From positions 1 to 16,539 of the forward strand of contig JBCCEV010000095.1 of NCBI GenBank assembly GCA_039030125.1: DNA of 16,539 bases. Direction: 5' to 3'. Each line of letters begins with the position of its first letter. The first letter of the stretch is position 1. The position numbers and the translations under genes are program-made. Shown here in pieces: positions 1 through 6,932 of the stretch. Source of the DNA: JBCCEV01 sp039030125. GTDB lineage: Bacteria > Pseudomonadota > Gammaproteobacteria > Ga0077536. The notes below the pieces were generated by a model that was not told where the DNA came from, made no database searches, and was given only the letters and a program-made list of their open reading frames with translations.

Positions 1-52
1 CGTATAGCCTATCAGACGCGTTTACAGCGGTAATTTTCGCGCGCGGGTTTAA

Positions 53-877
53 GGTGCCTCAGCGACGTATCGCACGCTTCTTATAAATGTCGAAGGGACC
101 TTTGGCGACATCGTCACCAACCGCGAAGCAAATGAAGCGGCGGCTGCGTTTGTCCGCAAAAAAATCGCTGAGATCGTCGAGGATCCAGAAACCGCCCGCA
201 AGCTCACGCCCACCGATCTTTACGCCAAGCGGCCCTTGTGCGACAGCGGTTATTACGCGGTGTTCAATCGCGACAACGTTACGCTTGCCGACGTCAAGAC
301 CGATCCAATTGCCGAAATTACCGCCGCTGGCGTGCGGCTTGAGTCTGGCGACGAACACGCGCTTGACGTCCTCATCTTTGCCACCGGCTTTGACGCGGTC
401 GACGGCAACTACACCCGCATTGATCTTAGGGGACGTAACGGTTTATCGATTAAGGAACACTGGCAAAGTGGGCCGTCCAGCTACCTGGGCATGACGGTCA
501 ATCAATTTCCGAACATGTTCATGGTGCTCGGTCCCAATGGCCCATTCACTAACCTGCCGCCAAGCATCGAAACGCAGGTCGAATGGATTGCACAGTGCAT
601 TGCTGACGCCGAAGGGCGCGGGACATCAACGGTCGAGGCGAGCCGCGAAGCTCAGGACGGTTGGACGAAGACCTGTCAGGACATCGCGAACGACACGCTG
701 TTCCCGCAAGCGGAAAGCTGGATTTTCGGCGCCAACATCCCCGGCAAAACCAACACCGTAATGTTCTACATGGCGGGTTTGGGAGCCTACCGGGAAGAAC
801 TGGGCGGCGTCGTGAAAAATGATTACCACGGTTTCGATTTCACCGCCCCGATTGATCCTCAAAAGGCTGTCGCTTAA
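53..877 (+). pseudogene. C-terminal half of a Baeyer-Villiger flavin monooxygenase, 5' truncated
   Basis: The frame carries the C-terminal part of a cyclohexanone-monooxygenase-type enzyme, which uses FAD, NADPH and O2 to turn ketones into esters or lactones. Family sequence is recognisable from about base 95 (GTFGDIVTNREANE) and includes DLYAKRPLCDSGYY, FNRDNVTL, the ATG motif (LDVLIFATGFDAVDGNYTRID), GPNGPFTNLPPSIETQVEW and AESWIFGANIPGK. About 260 residues are present, against roughly 530-550 for the family. Both dinucleotide-binding GxGxxG motifs and the FxGxxxHxxxW fingerprint are missing. This is not just the window edge: stops at 5-7 and 50-52 interrupt the same frame. No ATG, GTG or TTG occurs between 53 and 235; the first possible start is TTG at 236, inside conserved sequence. 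It is therefore probably a decayed or recombined remnant. An assembly join near base 95 or a frameshift are alternatives. Bases 1-94 hold nothing else I recognise. Confidence 0.8.
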
Positions 878-904
878 TCGGCGGCCACACCTCTCCCCCG
901 CTTG

Positions 905-931
905 AACGCCCGCTTTGCGGGCGTTTTCCTT
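905..931 (+). terminator. Intrinsic terminator after the monooxygenase remnant
   Basis: A perfect 9-bp stem (AACGCCCGC, 905-913, and GCGGGCGTT, 917-925) with a 3-base TTT loop runs into TTTTCCTT. It lies 28 bases after the monooxygenase stop and just before the 3' end of the convergent channel gene. The T-run is only on the plus strand, so it mainly serves the plus-strand gene. Confidence 0.8.
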
Positions 932-937
932 GTCCCG

Positions 938-1360
938 CTATTCATCGAGCAAACGCCGTAAGGCGTCGAAAAGAAACGCCGTATCAAGGCCAAAGAGAAT
1001 GAAACCGTTAGTGGCGATGAAACCGGACAACAGCGCCCAATCCGCGGGCAGGATGACATCTCCGAAACCCAATGTCGTGAATGCCACCATGCTGAAGTAA
1101 AGGGATTGTTCAAAGGTTGGGAAAATCCCCAACGCATCGAGCACCGCACCCCAACAGCACATCGAGAGCAGTAATCCAACGGCCAACCAAACCGTGACAA
1201 GGGTGAGTACGGTTACCTGCCGCGCGATGGAGTAGGGCCCTGTATTGGTTTGCGAATGTGACGCCAGAAACTGGGCGCTGACCACGATCATCATGGCCGT
1301 GGCCGCGACCGTAAGGGCCAATATCGCGAATCCAATTCCTGCCTGACCAATTAAGCTCAT
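938..1360 (-). CDS. Small potassium channel (Ion_trans_2 type, pore-loop protein)
   Basis: A membrane protein of 140 residues, predicted to be a tetrameric K+-selective channel subunit in the inner membrane. Counting from the longer GTG start at 1372, hydrophobic segments lie at about 11-33, 51-75 and 113-136. Between the last two is a re-entrant pore loop, SLYFSMVAFTTLGFGD, whose TTLGFGD (99-105) is a selectivity-filter signature; FTTLGFGD is typical of bacterial two-TM channel proteins. No cytoplasmic RCK/TrkA domain follows, as the protein ends about eight residues after the last helix (RRLLDE). The ATG at 1360 is preferred over the GTG at 1372, but neither has a clear ribosome binding site. 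It lies downstream of coxM on the same strand with about 130 bases between, so co-transcription is possible but not shown. Function is secure at family level; ion and gating are not. Confidence 0.82.
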   Translation of the reverse strand: MSLIGQAGIGFAILALTVAATAMMIVVSAQFLASHSQTNTGPYSIARQVTVLTLVTVWLAVGLLLSMCCWGAVLDALGIFPTFEQSLYFSMVAFTTLGFGDVILPADWALLSGFIATNGFILFGLDTAFLFDALRRLLDE

Positions 1361-1492
1361 CCGCAATGCCACGCGACGAATCGGGGTAATCTAGCAGGGT
1401 TTTAGCGGCTATGTTGATGTCACCGGTAACGACACGTCGCTGGCAGCACCTGCCGCGCAAAGGCGCCGCGAATTGCAGCGAAACGCCGTTCT

Positions 1493-2290
1493 CTATTGCG
1501 CGGCTGCCGCCACCGCGCGTTTGGCCATCACGCCAACTAAATGGGCGCGGTACTCGCCGGATGCATGAAGATCTTCATTGAACTCACTGCCGTCCACGCT
1601 TAAGCCGTCGAGCGCCTCGGGCACGAAGCTCTCACCTAACGCATTCTCGAAGTCGGTAGCGCGAAATACGCAACCTGCCGCACCGGTGACCGCCACCCGA
1701 ACCGAGCCGGCAAAATCGGCGACAAAGACACCGACGATGGCATAGCGTGAAGCGGGATTCGGAAATTTTACATAAGCCGCGCGCGCCGGTTTGGCGAAGG
1801 TGCAGGACAAAAGAATTTCGTCCTCTGCTAAAGCGGTTTCGAACATGTCTGTGAAAAAATCGTCGGCACGGATCTCGCGTCGGGTAGTGCGTAGGGTCGC
1901 GTTAAGGGCGAGGACGCCGGCCGGATAATCCGCAGCCGGATCATTGTTCGCTACCGATCCGCCCATCGTGCCTCGATGGCGCACCTGGGGATCGCCAATT
2001 AACGAAGCGAGCTCCGCAAGCGCTGGGATCTGCCCGCGCACTACCTGTGAGGCGGCCACATCGGCATGGCGAGCCATGGCGCCGATCTCAACACCGTCAC
2101 TAGTAGCGCGAATGCCATCAAGCCCACCGATCGCATTCATATCGATTAAGTGGTCAGGTTGCGCCAAACGAAGTTTCATCGTTGGCAGCAAGGTCATGCC
2201 GCCAGCAACAAGTTTCGCTTCTTCCAAGTCGCCAAGTAGCTGACTCGCAGTATCGACCGAGTCGGGGGTGTGGTAGTCAAACTTATACAT
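1493..2290 (-). CDS. coxM: FAD-binding medium subunit of a CO dehydrogenase/xanthine oxidase-family molybdenum hydroxylase
   Basis: A 265-residue CoxM/XdhB-type subunit, which passes electrons between the iron-sulphur subunit and the external acceptor through FAD. The two FAD-binding signatures are visible: AGGMTLLPTMKLRLAQP near the N-terminus (family form AGGQSLLPxMKLRLA) and TMGGSVANNDPAADYPA near residue 110 (TIGG motif with the DPAA loop). Length fits the family. The ATG at 2290 (MYKFDYHTPDS) is preferred because homologues usually begin there; the GTG at 2302 would overlap the coxS stop. The gene follows coxS immediately and is surely in its operon. No large molybdopterin subunit is encoded before or after it, so the substrate cannot be assigned; the cox name refers to family only and does not mean that CO is oxidised. 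Confidence 0.9.
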   Translation of the reverse strand: MYKFDYHTPDSVDTASQLLGDLEEAKLVAGGMTLLPTMKLRLAQPDHLIDMNAIGGLDGIRATSDGVEIGAMARHADVAASQVVRGQIPALAELASLIGDPQVRHRGTMGGSVANNDPAADYPAGVLALNATLRTTRREIRADDFFTDMFETALAEDEILLSCTFAKPARAAYVKFPNPASRYAIVGVFVADFAGSVRVAVTGAAGCVFRATDFENALGESFVPEALDGLSVDGSEFNEDLHASGEYRAHLVGVMAKRAVAAAAQ

Positions 2291-2295
2291 AGCGC

Positions 2296-2769
2296 TTACC
2301 ACTCACCTTGGTGATTGGCAGCCGCACGTTGCACCGATTTCACAATGTTGTGATAGCCGGTACAGCGGCAAAGATTTCCTTCCAGCCACTCTCGAATCTC
2401 AGTCTCGCTCGGGTTGTTGTTCTGCTTGAGGAGGTCGAGCGTGCTCATAATCATGCCGGGCGTACAAAATCCGCATTGCAGCCCATGCTCCTCGCGGAAC
2501 GCCGCCTGTAGCGGGTGTAATTGATCGCCTTGAGCCAGGCCTTCGATCGTCGTGACATTTGCCCCATTGGCCTGCACCGCGAGCATTGTGCAGGACTTCA
2601 CTGAACGGCCATTCACGTGCACCACGCAAGCACCACATTGGCTCGTATCGCAGCCGACGTGGGTGCCGGTGAGTTTCAAATGGTCGCGGATGAAATCGAC
2701 GAGCAACTCACGCGTCTCCGCCTGGCCACTCATTGATTGGCCGTTAACCGTCAGGCTGATTTCGGGCAT
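2296..2769 (-). CDS. coxS: [2Fe-2S] small subunit of a CO dehydrogenase/xanthine oxidase-family molybdenum hydroxylase
   Basis: A 157-residue iron-sulphur subunit with two [2Fe-2S] clusters. The N-terminal plant-ferredoxin domain has CDTSQCGACVVHVNG followed by the fourth cysteine in KSCTML. The C-terminal helical domain has CGFCTPGM and CRCTGYHNIV. All eight expected cysteines are present, so the protein should be functional. In the family these clusters relay electrons from the molybdenum site (large subunit) to FAD (medium subunit). The ATG at 2769 has a strong G-rich ribosome binding site (GGAGGGG, about 2771-2778). It sits between coxG and coxM on the same strand; in many related operons a large subunit of about 2.3 kb lies next to it, but here only 75 bases separate it from coxG. 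Confidence 0.93.
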   Translation of the reverse strand: MPEISLTVNGQSMSGQAETRELLVDFIRDHLKLTGTHVGCDTSQCGACVVHVNGRSVKSCTMLAVQANGANVTTIEGLAQGDQLHPLQAAFREEHGLQCGFCTPGMIMSTLDLLKQNNNPSETEIREWLEGNLCRCTGYHNIVKSVQRAAANHQGEW

Positions 2770-2844
2770 AGCCCCTCCCCCGATGTCGTTGCGTTTAGGT
2801 AGGCGCCCCTCAGTCTAAACCGCCTGCTTTTCGACCACTAGCCC

Positions 2845-3300
2845 CTATTGTTGCTCGGCGTCATCCTCAAAACGCGCAGCAAACGCCGAGAAAAATTGAT
2901 CGGCTAGCTTGCGCGTCGTCGAAGAAAATAAGCGCGAACCGATTTGCGCGATTTTCCCGCCCACCGCAACGTTCGCGTCGTATTTCAATAACGTGCCGCC
3001 GTCCTCGCCAACCAACTCGACATCGGCGCCGCCCTTGCCGAACCCGGCCGCACCGCCCTTGCCCTCGCCCACTAGACGATAGGAATGCGGCGGGTTGCTC
3101 TCCTCAACGCGAAGCTGGCTTTTAAATGTGGCCTTGACGGGCCCGAACTTGGCGACGACCTCCGCAGAAAACTCATTGTCGCCGGTTTGATCGAGCGATT
3201 TGCAGCCAGGAATACAAACCTTCAGCACTTCTGGATCGTTGAGATCGCGCCATACGTCCTCGATTTGGCCCTTAAGGCGATACTCGCCAGTGATATCCAA
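2845..3300 (-). CDS. coxG: CoxG-type SRPBCC protein (carbon monoxide dehydrogenase subunit G family)
   Basis: A 151-residue protein of the CoxG branch of the SRPBCC (START-like) fold. Diagnostic segments are MDITGEYRLKGQIEDVWRDL, LNDPEVLKVCIPGCKSL, FGPVKATFK and a glycine-rich GKGGAAGFGKGGADVEL stretch, ending in a helix KLADQFFSAFAARFE. In CO-oxidising bacteria CoxG is an accessory factor linked to membrane anchoring of the enzyme; related proteins accompany many molybdenum hydroxylases. The start is a TTG at 3300 with GGAG eight bases upstream; an in-frame ATT two codons earlier is too close to that site. It lies upstream of coxS in the same direction and probably serves the same enzyme. 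Confidence 0.88.
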   Translation of the reverse strand: MDITGEYRLKGQIEDVWRDLNDPEVLKVCIPGCKSLDQTGDNEFSAEVVAKFGPVKATFKSQLRVEESNPPHSYRLVGEGKGGAAGFGKGGADVELVGEDGGTLLKYDANVAVGGKIAQIGSRLFSSTTRKLADQFFSAFAARFEDDAEQQ

Positions 3301-3354
3301 TTGAATCGCTCCAGATTGAGGAGCCTTGAGTGTAACAGGGGAAAGCGGAAGTTT

Positions 3355-3377
3355 GAGGCCAGCGCCACGCTGGCCTC
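3355..3377 (-). terminator. Strong GC-rich hairpin after the dioxygenase gene
   Basis: A perfect 10-bp inverted repeat (GAGGCCAGCG, 3355-3364, and CGCTGGCCTC, 3368-3377) with a 3-base loop, 12 bases after the dioxygenase stop on the minus strand. On that strand it is followed by AAACTT and not a T-run, so it is a weak or imperfect terminator, or a 3' mRNA-stabilising structure that would partly separate the dioxygenase from coxG. Confidence 0.55.
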
Positions 3378-3389
3378 GGAATAGTTTCC

Positions 3390-4346
3390 CTAATCCTGTA
3401 AATAGCCTAGCTGCGAGAGGAGTTCAGCTTTGTCATCGGCGAACTGAGGGGAGACCATCACATCAAGTCCAAGTTTGTCGAGCGGCTCATCGCAAGCGAA
3501 CGACGGATCATGAGACACGGTCGCCTCAAACATTGCACCAGAGGGCGTGCGAACGTAGATCGAGTCGAAGTAACCCCGATCTTTCACATCTGAAACATCC
3601 GTAAAGCCCATCCCTTCCAAGTGTGCCTTAATCGCACCCTGTTTTTCGTGATCCGCGACCTGGAATGCCATGTGGTGAATCGTGCCTTCCCCGATGGTCC
3701 AGCTACCGGGGGCGAGGTCCGGATCGATCCGGAAATCAATGAAAGTGCCCGATTGACCGTCGCCTAATTGATAACGAATGTAGTTGCCGTCATCGGCAAC
3801 GCGCGTACCGCCCCAGCCGAGTTGCATGAACTCTTCCATGACCGTGGCGTCGCGCGCGGATACACAAATCGAATGAGTGCCGCGGATCATGCAATCCACA
3901 GGCACCGGCCCAGTGGAATGCGGTGCCCGCGAATCGGCCACCACGCCAGTGAGACAATAATCGACCCCGCAAGGATGTTGAAAATCAAGATGGCGTTCAC
4001 CCAAAGTTTCCCGTTCGCGGACTTCAAAACCCATGCCCGCAAGACGCTCATGCCAATAGCTAAGCGCGGTATCGGGAACCGATAGCGAGACATAAGCAAT
4101 TTGTCCTGATCCTTTTCGCCCTTTCAACCCGACATGTTTAACTGGAAACGTGGTCACCAACGAACTTTCCTCGCCGACGTCGTTGCCGTAATAGAGGTGG
4201 TAAATTGGCGCCCGGCCGTCGTAGAGCAACGTCTTCTTAACACTCTTGAGGCCAAGAACCTTGGTATGAAAATCGTAATCTTCTTGGGCATCGCCGGTTG
4301 AAATGGTGATGTGATGATGACGCGTGATGTGCTCGCCTGGGTTCAT
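3390..4346 (-). CDS. Ring-cleaving dioxygenase of the VOC/glyoxalase superfamily (MhqO-like)
   Basis: A 318-residue protein with two vicinal-oxygen-chelate domains, the layout of MhqO/LinE-like dioxygenases that use Fe(II) to open hydroquinone-type rings. Domain 1 begins with RHHHITISTGD (histidines 10-12) and KVLGLKSVKKT. Domain 2 runs from about residue 155 and has GTIHHMAFQV (224-225), the usual metal histidine, and PSGAMFEAT with the metal glutamate (274). Together these supply a 2-His-1-Glu site. The start chosen is the ATG at 4346, which has GGGGAG six bases upstream; the frame is open to 4451, but that extension (GSWGLGAPK...) crosses a simple repeat and does not look like family sequence. 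Cytosolic. Substrate unknown; a hydroquinone or quinone-detoxification role is a family-based guess. Confidence 0.82.
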   Translation of the reverse strand: MNPGEHITRHHHITISTGDAQEDYDFHTKVLGLKSVKKTLLYDGRAPIYHLYYGNDVGEESSLVTTFPVKHVGLKGRKGSGQIAYVSLSVPDTALSYWHERLAGMGFEVRERETLGERHLDFQHPCGVDYCLTGVVADSRAPHSTGPVPVDCMIRGTHSICVSARDATVMEEFMQLGWGGTRVADDGNYIRYQLGDGQSGTFIDFRIDPDLAPGSWTIGEGTIHHMAFQVADHEKQGAIKAHLEGMGFTDVSDVKDRGYFDSIYVRTPSGAMFEATVSHDPSFACDEPLDKLGLDVMVSPQFADDKAELLSQLGYLQD

Positions 4347-4352
4347 GACCGT

Positions 4353-4358
4353 CTCCCC
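4353..4358 (-). promoter_or_regulatory. Ribosome binding site that fixes the dioxygenase start
   Basis: On the minus strand GGGGAG lies six bases before the ATG at 4346. It rules in favour of this start over the longer open frame that runs up to 4451. Confidence 0.75.
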
Positions 4359-4429
4359 TCGGGTAGTTTCCTTCATTATAGGAAAGATTGGGCCGGCTAA
4401 AACTTCCTGAAAGCCAGTGATTTTTGGCG

Positions 4430-4457
4430 CCCCAAGACCCCAAGACCCCAAGACCCC
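4430..4457. repeat. Tandem 8-bp repeat, 3.5 copies, with G-quadruplex potential on the minus strand
   Basis: The plus strand reads CCCCAAGA three times in a row, then CCCC. The minus strand, which is the sense strand of the dioxygenase gene, is therefore (GGGGTCTT)3GGGG: four runs of four guanines with equal 4-base TCTT loops. It lies about 85 bases before the dioxygenase start, in its leader or promoter. Confidence 0.9.
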
Positions 4458-4571
4458 ATAAATGATAGTTCGATGAATTAGCGGCTCGCTTCACAAAATT
4501 TAACAATCTAGCGTGCATCCTGGCGGCGTCTGAATATTCTGTTTCCCCCCAGGTCTTCAGGATTTTCTCGG

Positions 4572-5933
4572 ATGCTACGTTCAGCCTCCTGGTCGCTCGC
4601 TACCACACTCGTATTGAGCATGATTTCGGCTAATGCTCTTGGGGCGCCGTCGCTAAGCCAATTCGCGACGGGGTTTTCAAGTCCGGTATTTCTCACGCAT
4701 GCCCCGGGGATCGCCGAGCGCCTATATGTGATCGAGCAAGGCACAGCGGGCACGGCGCGCATCAAAAGTATCAACATGACCACCTCTACCGTCACCACAG
4801 TGCTCACGTTGAATGGCGTGAGCACCGGCGGCGAGCGGGGATTGTTAGGACTCGCTTTCCATCCGAATGTGGCGAGCAATAACTACCTGTATGTCTATTT
4901 ATCCGTGCCTGCGGCGGGTCTCGGTAATCACGACTCGCTGATCCGGCGTTATGAATTATCTGGTCCCGACATGATCAACGCTGGTTCAGCGCGCGATGTG
5001 TTGCGCTTCAGCCAGGACTTCAGCAATCACAATGGCGGTTGGATAGGATTCGGGCCCGATGGCTATCTGTACATCGCCTCTGGGGATGGTGGCGCTGGCG
5101 GCGATCCAAACAATCGAGCGCAAAACCTCAACAGCCTACTCGGCAAGATGCTGCGCATCGATGTCGACGGAGACGACTTTCCTCTTGAGCCCAATCGCAA
5201 CTATGCGATACCGGCGAGCAACCCATTCGTCGGTGCCGCCGGACTTGATGAGATTTGGCACTTGGGGCTGCGCAACCCGTGGCGCGCTAGCTTTGACCGC
5301 CTAACAGGTGATCTCTACATTGGCGATGTCGGGCAAGGATCGAAGGAAGAAATCAGTTTCCAGCAGGGCTCGTCCGCCGGTGGTTTGAATTACGGGTGGC
5401 GCGTGGAGGAAGGCTTCACCTGCTTCGACAACAGTCAAACGGGCGGCAATCCGCCTTGCGCAGACCCTATTCTGATTGCACCCGTCTACGACTACGACCA
5501 CGGCAGCGGCCCCTTCGAAGGCTTCTCAGTCACCGGGGGTTACGTGTATCGAGGACCGGCGGACGCTATTTTAGACGGCGACTATTTCTTCGCCGATTTC
5601 GGTAACGCCCATGTCTGGTCCTTACAAGTTGATCGTTCGACGGGCTTGCTGGTGCCTGGGTCACTCACCGATTGGACGACAACGCTCAACAATTCGATTG
5701 CTGGATCACTGAGTTTGATCGCTTCATTTGGCGAAGATTCCCAAGGTCGGCTTTATATCGTCGGTCTCGGCGGAACCATTTATTTGCTTGAAGGGAACGA
5801 TCCGCCACCACCGCCCATTAACACCGAAGCGGTACCGTTAGCGCCAGCGGCGGTGCTCGGTCTCTTCGGTCTTATCATCAGTGCTTGCGCTGTTGGCCGG
5901 ATACTAAAGCAACGACAGGGCTACATAGACTAG
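4572..5933 (+). CDS. Secreted PQQ-type sugar dehydrogenase (YliI/GSDH family) with C-terminal membrane tail
   Basis: A 453-residue six-bladed beta-propeller of the glucose/sorbosone dehydrogenase family (soluble aldose sugar dehydrogenases, PQQ and Ca2+). An N-terminal signal peptide ends near ANALGA (residue 25). Family motifs in order: GERGLLGLAFHP (88-98), NHNGGWIGFGPDGYLYIASGDGG (152-174; His153 is the likely catalytic base), GKMLRIDVDGD, DEIWHLGLRNPWRASFDRLTGDLYIGDVGQ (226-255), NYGWRVEEG, a cysteine pair at 284/296, and GYVYRGP...GDYFFADF. After the domain come a proline-rich linker (409-415), VPLAPAAVLGLFGLI... (421-440) as a hydrophobic segment, and a basic tail RILKQRQ. This resembles VPLPA-type exosortase sorting tails, so surface processing is possible. 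The start is the ATG at 4572; its ribosome site is weak. The 3' end overlaps the convergent MAPEG gene by 30 bases. The sugar substrate is unknown. Confidence 0.88.
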   Translation: MLRSASWSLATTLVLSMISANALGAPSLSQFATGFSSPVFLTHAPGIAERLYVIEQGTAGTARIKSINMTTSTVTTVLTLNGVSTGGERGLLGLAFHPNVASNNYLYVYLSVPAAGLGNHDSLIRRYELSGPDMINAGSARDVLRFSQDFSNHNGGWIGFGPDGYLYIASGDGGAGGDPNNRAQNLNSLLGKMLRIDVDGDDFPLEPNRNYAIPASNPFVGAAGLDEIWHLGLRNPWRASFDRLTGDLYIGDVGQGSKEEISFQQGSSAGGLNYGWRVEEGFTCFDNSQTGGNPPCADPILIAPVYDYDHGSGPFEGFSVTGGYVYRGPADAILDGDYFFADFGNAHVWSLQVDRSTGLLVPGSLTDWTTTLNNSIAGSLSLIASFGEDSQGRLYIVGLGGTIYLLEGNDPPPPPINTEAVPLAPAAVLGLFGLIISACAVGRILKQRQGYID

Positions 5934-6305
5934 GTACCCGGCGGTTCCGATGCCCAAGGCAACCGTACCCATCGCACCAACGAATCGCGGTGCATTCGCT
6001 CCTTCACCAAGGGACAATCCAACGGCGTGTGAAATCCGAACAAGGACGAAGCCGGCACCCAGTGCCAACACCGCGCTCGGTGCGCCACCGAGGATCTCCA
6101 ACAACGCCAGCACGGCAACGAATAAAGCAGCATTTTCCGCTAAGTTTCCATGCCGGCGAATCAAAAGCGCTAAATCATCATGACCGCCGTCCCCGATCCC
6201 TTGATTGTGGCGTACCCGGGCCAAACCAACACTTAGCATCAAGCCGAGTTGCAGCAACAACAATGTCGCCGCCGTCAGCGACGCGTAAACTGGTAGCGCA
6301 GTCAT
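5904..6305 (-). CDS. MAPEG-family membrane protein (YecN-like)
   Basis: A 133-residue inner-membrane protein with four hydrophobic segments (about 5-28, 58-76, 80-98 and 110-131). The loop after the first helix has RRHGNLAENAALF (50-62), matching the MAPEG signature R-x-x-x-N-x-x-E that contributes to the glutathione site in eukaryotic members. Bacterial MAPEG proteins mostly have no proven reaction; glutathione transferase or peroxidase activity is possible. The ATG at 6305 has GAGGAGAA seven bases upstream, so it is preferred over the in-frame TTG at 6320, which lies inside that ribosome site. It follows the YjdF-like gene by about 21 bases and probably shares its transcript. Its last 30 bases overlap the end of the sugar dehydrogenase gene on the other strand. 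Confidence 0.8.
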   Translation of the reverse strand: MTALPVYASLTAATLLLLQLGLMLSVGLARVRHNQGIGDGGHDDLALLIRRHGNLAENAALFVAVLALLEILGGAPSAVLALGAGFVLVRISHAVGLSLGEGANAPRFVGAMGTVALGIGTAGYLVYVALSLL

Positions 6306-6310
6306 AATCG

Positions 6311-6318
6311 TTCTCCTC
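6311..6318 (-). promoter_or_regulatory. Ribosome binding site that fixes the MAPEG gene start
   Basis: On the minus strand GAGGAGAA, with its GGAG core seven bases before the ATG at 6305. It excludes the upstream TTG frame start at 6320, which overlaps it. Confidence 0.75.
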
Positions 6319-6326
6319 AATAGTTA

Positions 6327-6851
6327 TTAGTGCGCGCTCCGCGCGGTTACAGGACTAACAGTCAAAAACACGGCGGCGAGCAAGCCACCAACACCATCGG
6401 CAATGAGATCAAAGTTGGTATCAAGCAAGCCTTGTTGAGCCCCAAGCTGAAATGCGGAGTCGATCGCGAATTCAAAGATTTCCCACCCCGCTCCCAGTGC
6501 CAGGCTCAGCGTAATCGCCAACACCGACGTGCTCACCAGCCCCAGAGCTTCGAATCGCCGGACAAAGATTGCCGTTAACCACGCCATCGCAAGCACATGA
6601 AACAGCTCGTCGAACCAGAACAGGGTGTGATAAAAATCGGCCGCCATTCCTAGATAGAGGTGGACCACAACCATCACCTGCAAGCAATCGCGCGCAAACC
6701 ATTGGCAAGTATTGGCCGCATATATGAGGAGCACCGCTACTAAGGCGATGACCGCGAATTTTCTATCCCCGCCAACCAACCAGAACAGGCCCAGCCCCGC
6801 CGCCATCGTCGGCGCGGCGAGCGTTGTTACAAAACGGGTGGCCGAGCGCAT
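6327..6851 (-). CDS. YjdF/DUF2238-like integral membrane protein
   Basis: A 174-residue protein with five or six predicted membrane helices. Two conserved-looking blocks fit the YjdF/DUF2238 family: TLFWFDELFHVLAMAWLTA in the middle, and GAGWEIFEFAIDSAFQLGAQQGLLDTNFDLIADGVGGLLAAV near the C-terminus, with acidic and histidine residues placed inside or beside helices (D, E and H in FDELFH; E in WEIFEF; D in the DTNFDL segment). The family has no established biochemical role. The ATG at 6851 is the first codon of the frame after an AT-rich divergent promoter region shared with the LysR gene, which suggests (but does not show) that LysR controls this gene and the MAPEG gene behind it. Confidence 0.72.
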   Translation of the reverse strand: MRSATRFVTTLAAPTMAAGLGLFWLVGGDRKFAVIALVAVLLIYAANTCQWFARDCLQVMVVVHLYLGMAADFYHTLFWFDELFHVLAMAWLTAIFVRRFEALGLVSTSVLAITLSLALGAGWEIFEFAIDSAFQLGAQQGLLDTNFDLIADGVGGLLAAVFLTVSPVTARSAH

Positions 6852-6870
6852 TGCGAGAGTTTATTTGGTC

Positions 6871-6899
6871 TATAATCAAGACGATATATAAATATATTT
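6871..6899. promoter_or_regulatory. Divergent AT-rich promoter/operator between the membrane-protein operon and lysR
   Basis: TATAAT at 6871-6876 is a perfect plus-strand -10 box for the LysR gene, although the -35 is poor (GCATTG, 6848-6853, 17-base spacing). A perfect 10-bp palindrome, AAATATATTT (6890-6899), lies just downstream in an AT-only tract. LysR-type proteins bind T-N11-A dyads in such divergent regions, so this is a candidate autoregulatory site. Position and composition are seen; binding is inferred. Confidence 0.45.
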
Positions 6900-6932
6900 T
6901 ACATTTTGTCTCGTATTTAGGACTAAAGGCTC

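Noticed and set aside
1361..1492. Promoter for the channel gene between coxM and the channel
   Set aside because: No convincing -35/-10 pair or ribosome site could be picked out by eye; the stretch holds nothing I can support.
2770..2844. Possible remnant of a coxL gene between coxG and coxS
   Set aside because: Only 75 bases, mostly the coxS ribosome site and leader; no large-subunit sequence is recognisable.
4430..4457. CRISPR-like repeats
   Set aside because: The 8-bp units are directly adjacent with no spacers; this is a simple tandem repeat.
4508..4879. Minus-strand open frame of 123 codons over the start of the sugar dehydrogenase gene
   Set aside because: It is antisense to clear family sequence and signal peptide coding, and shows no recognisable protein features.
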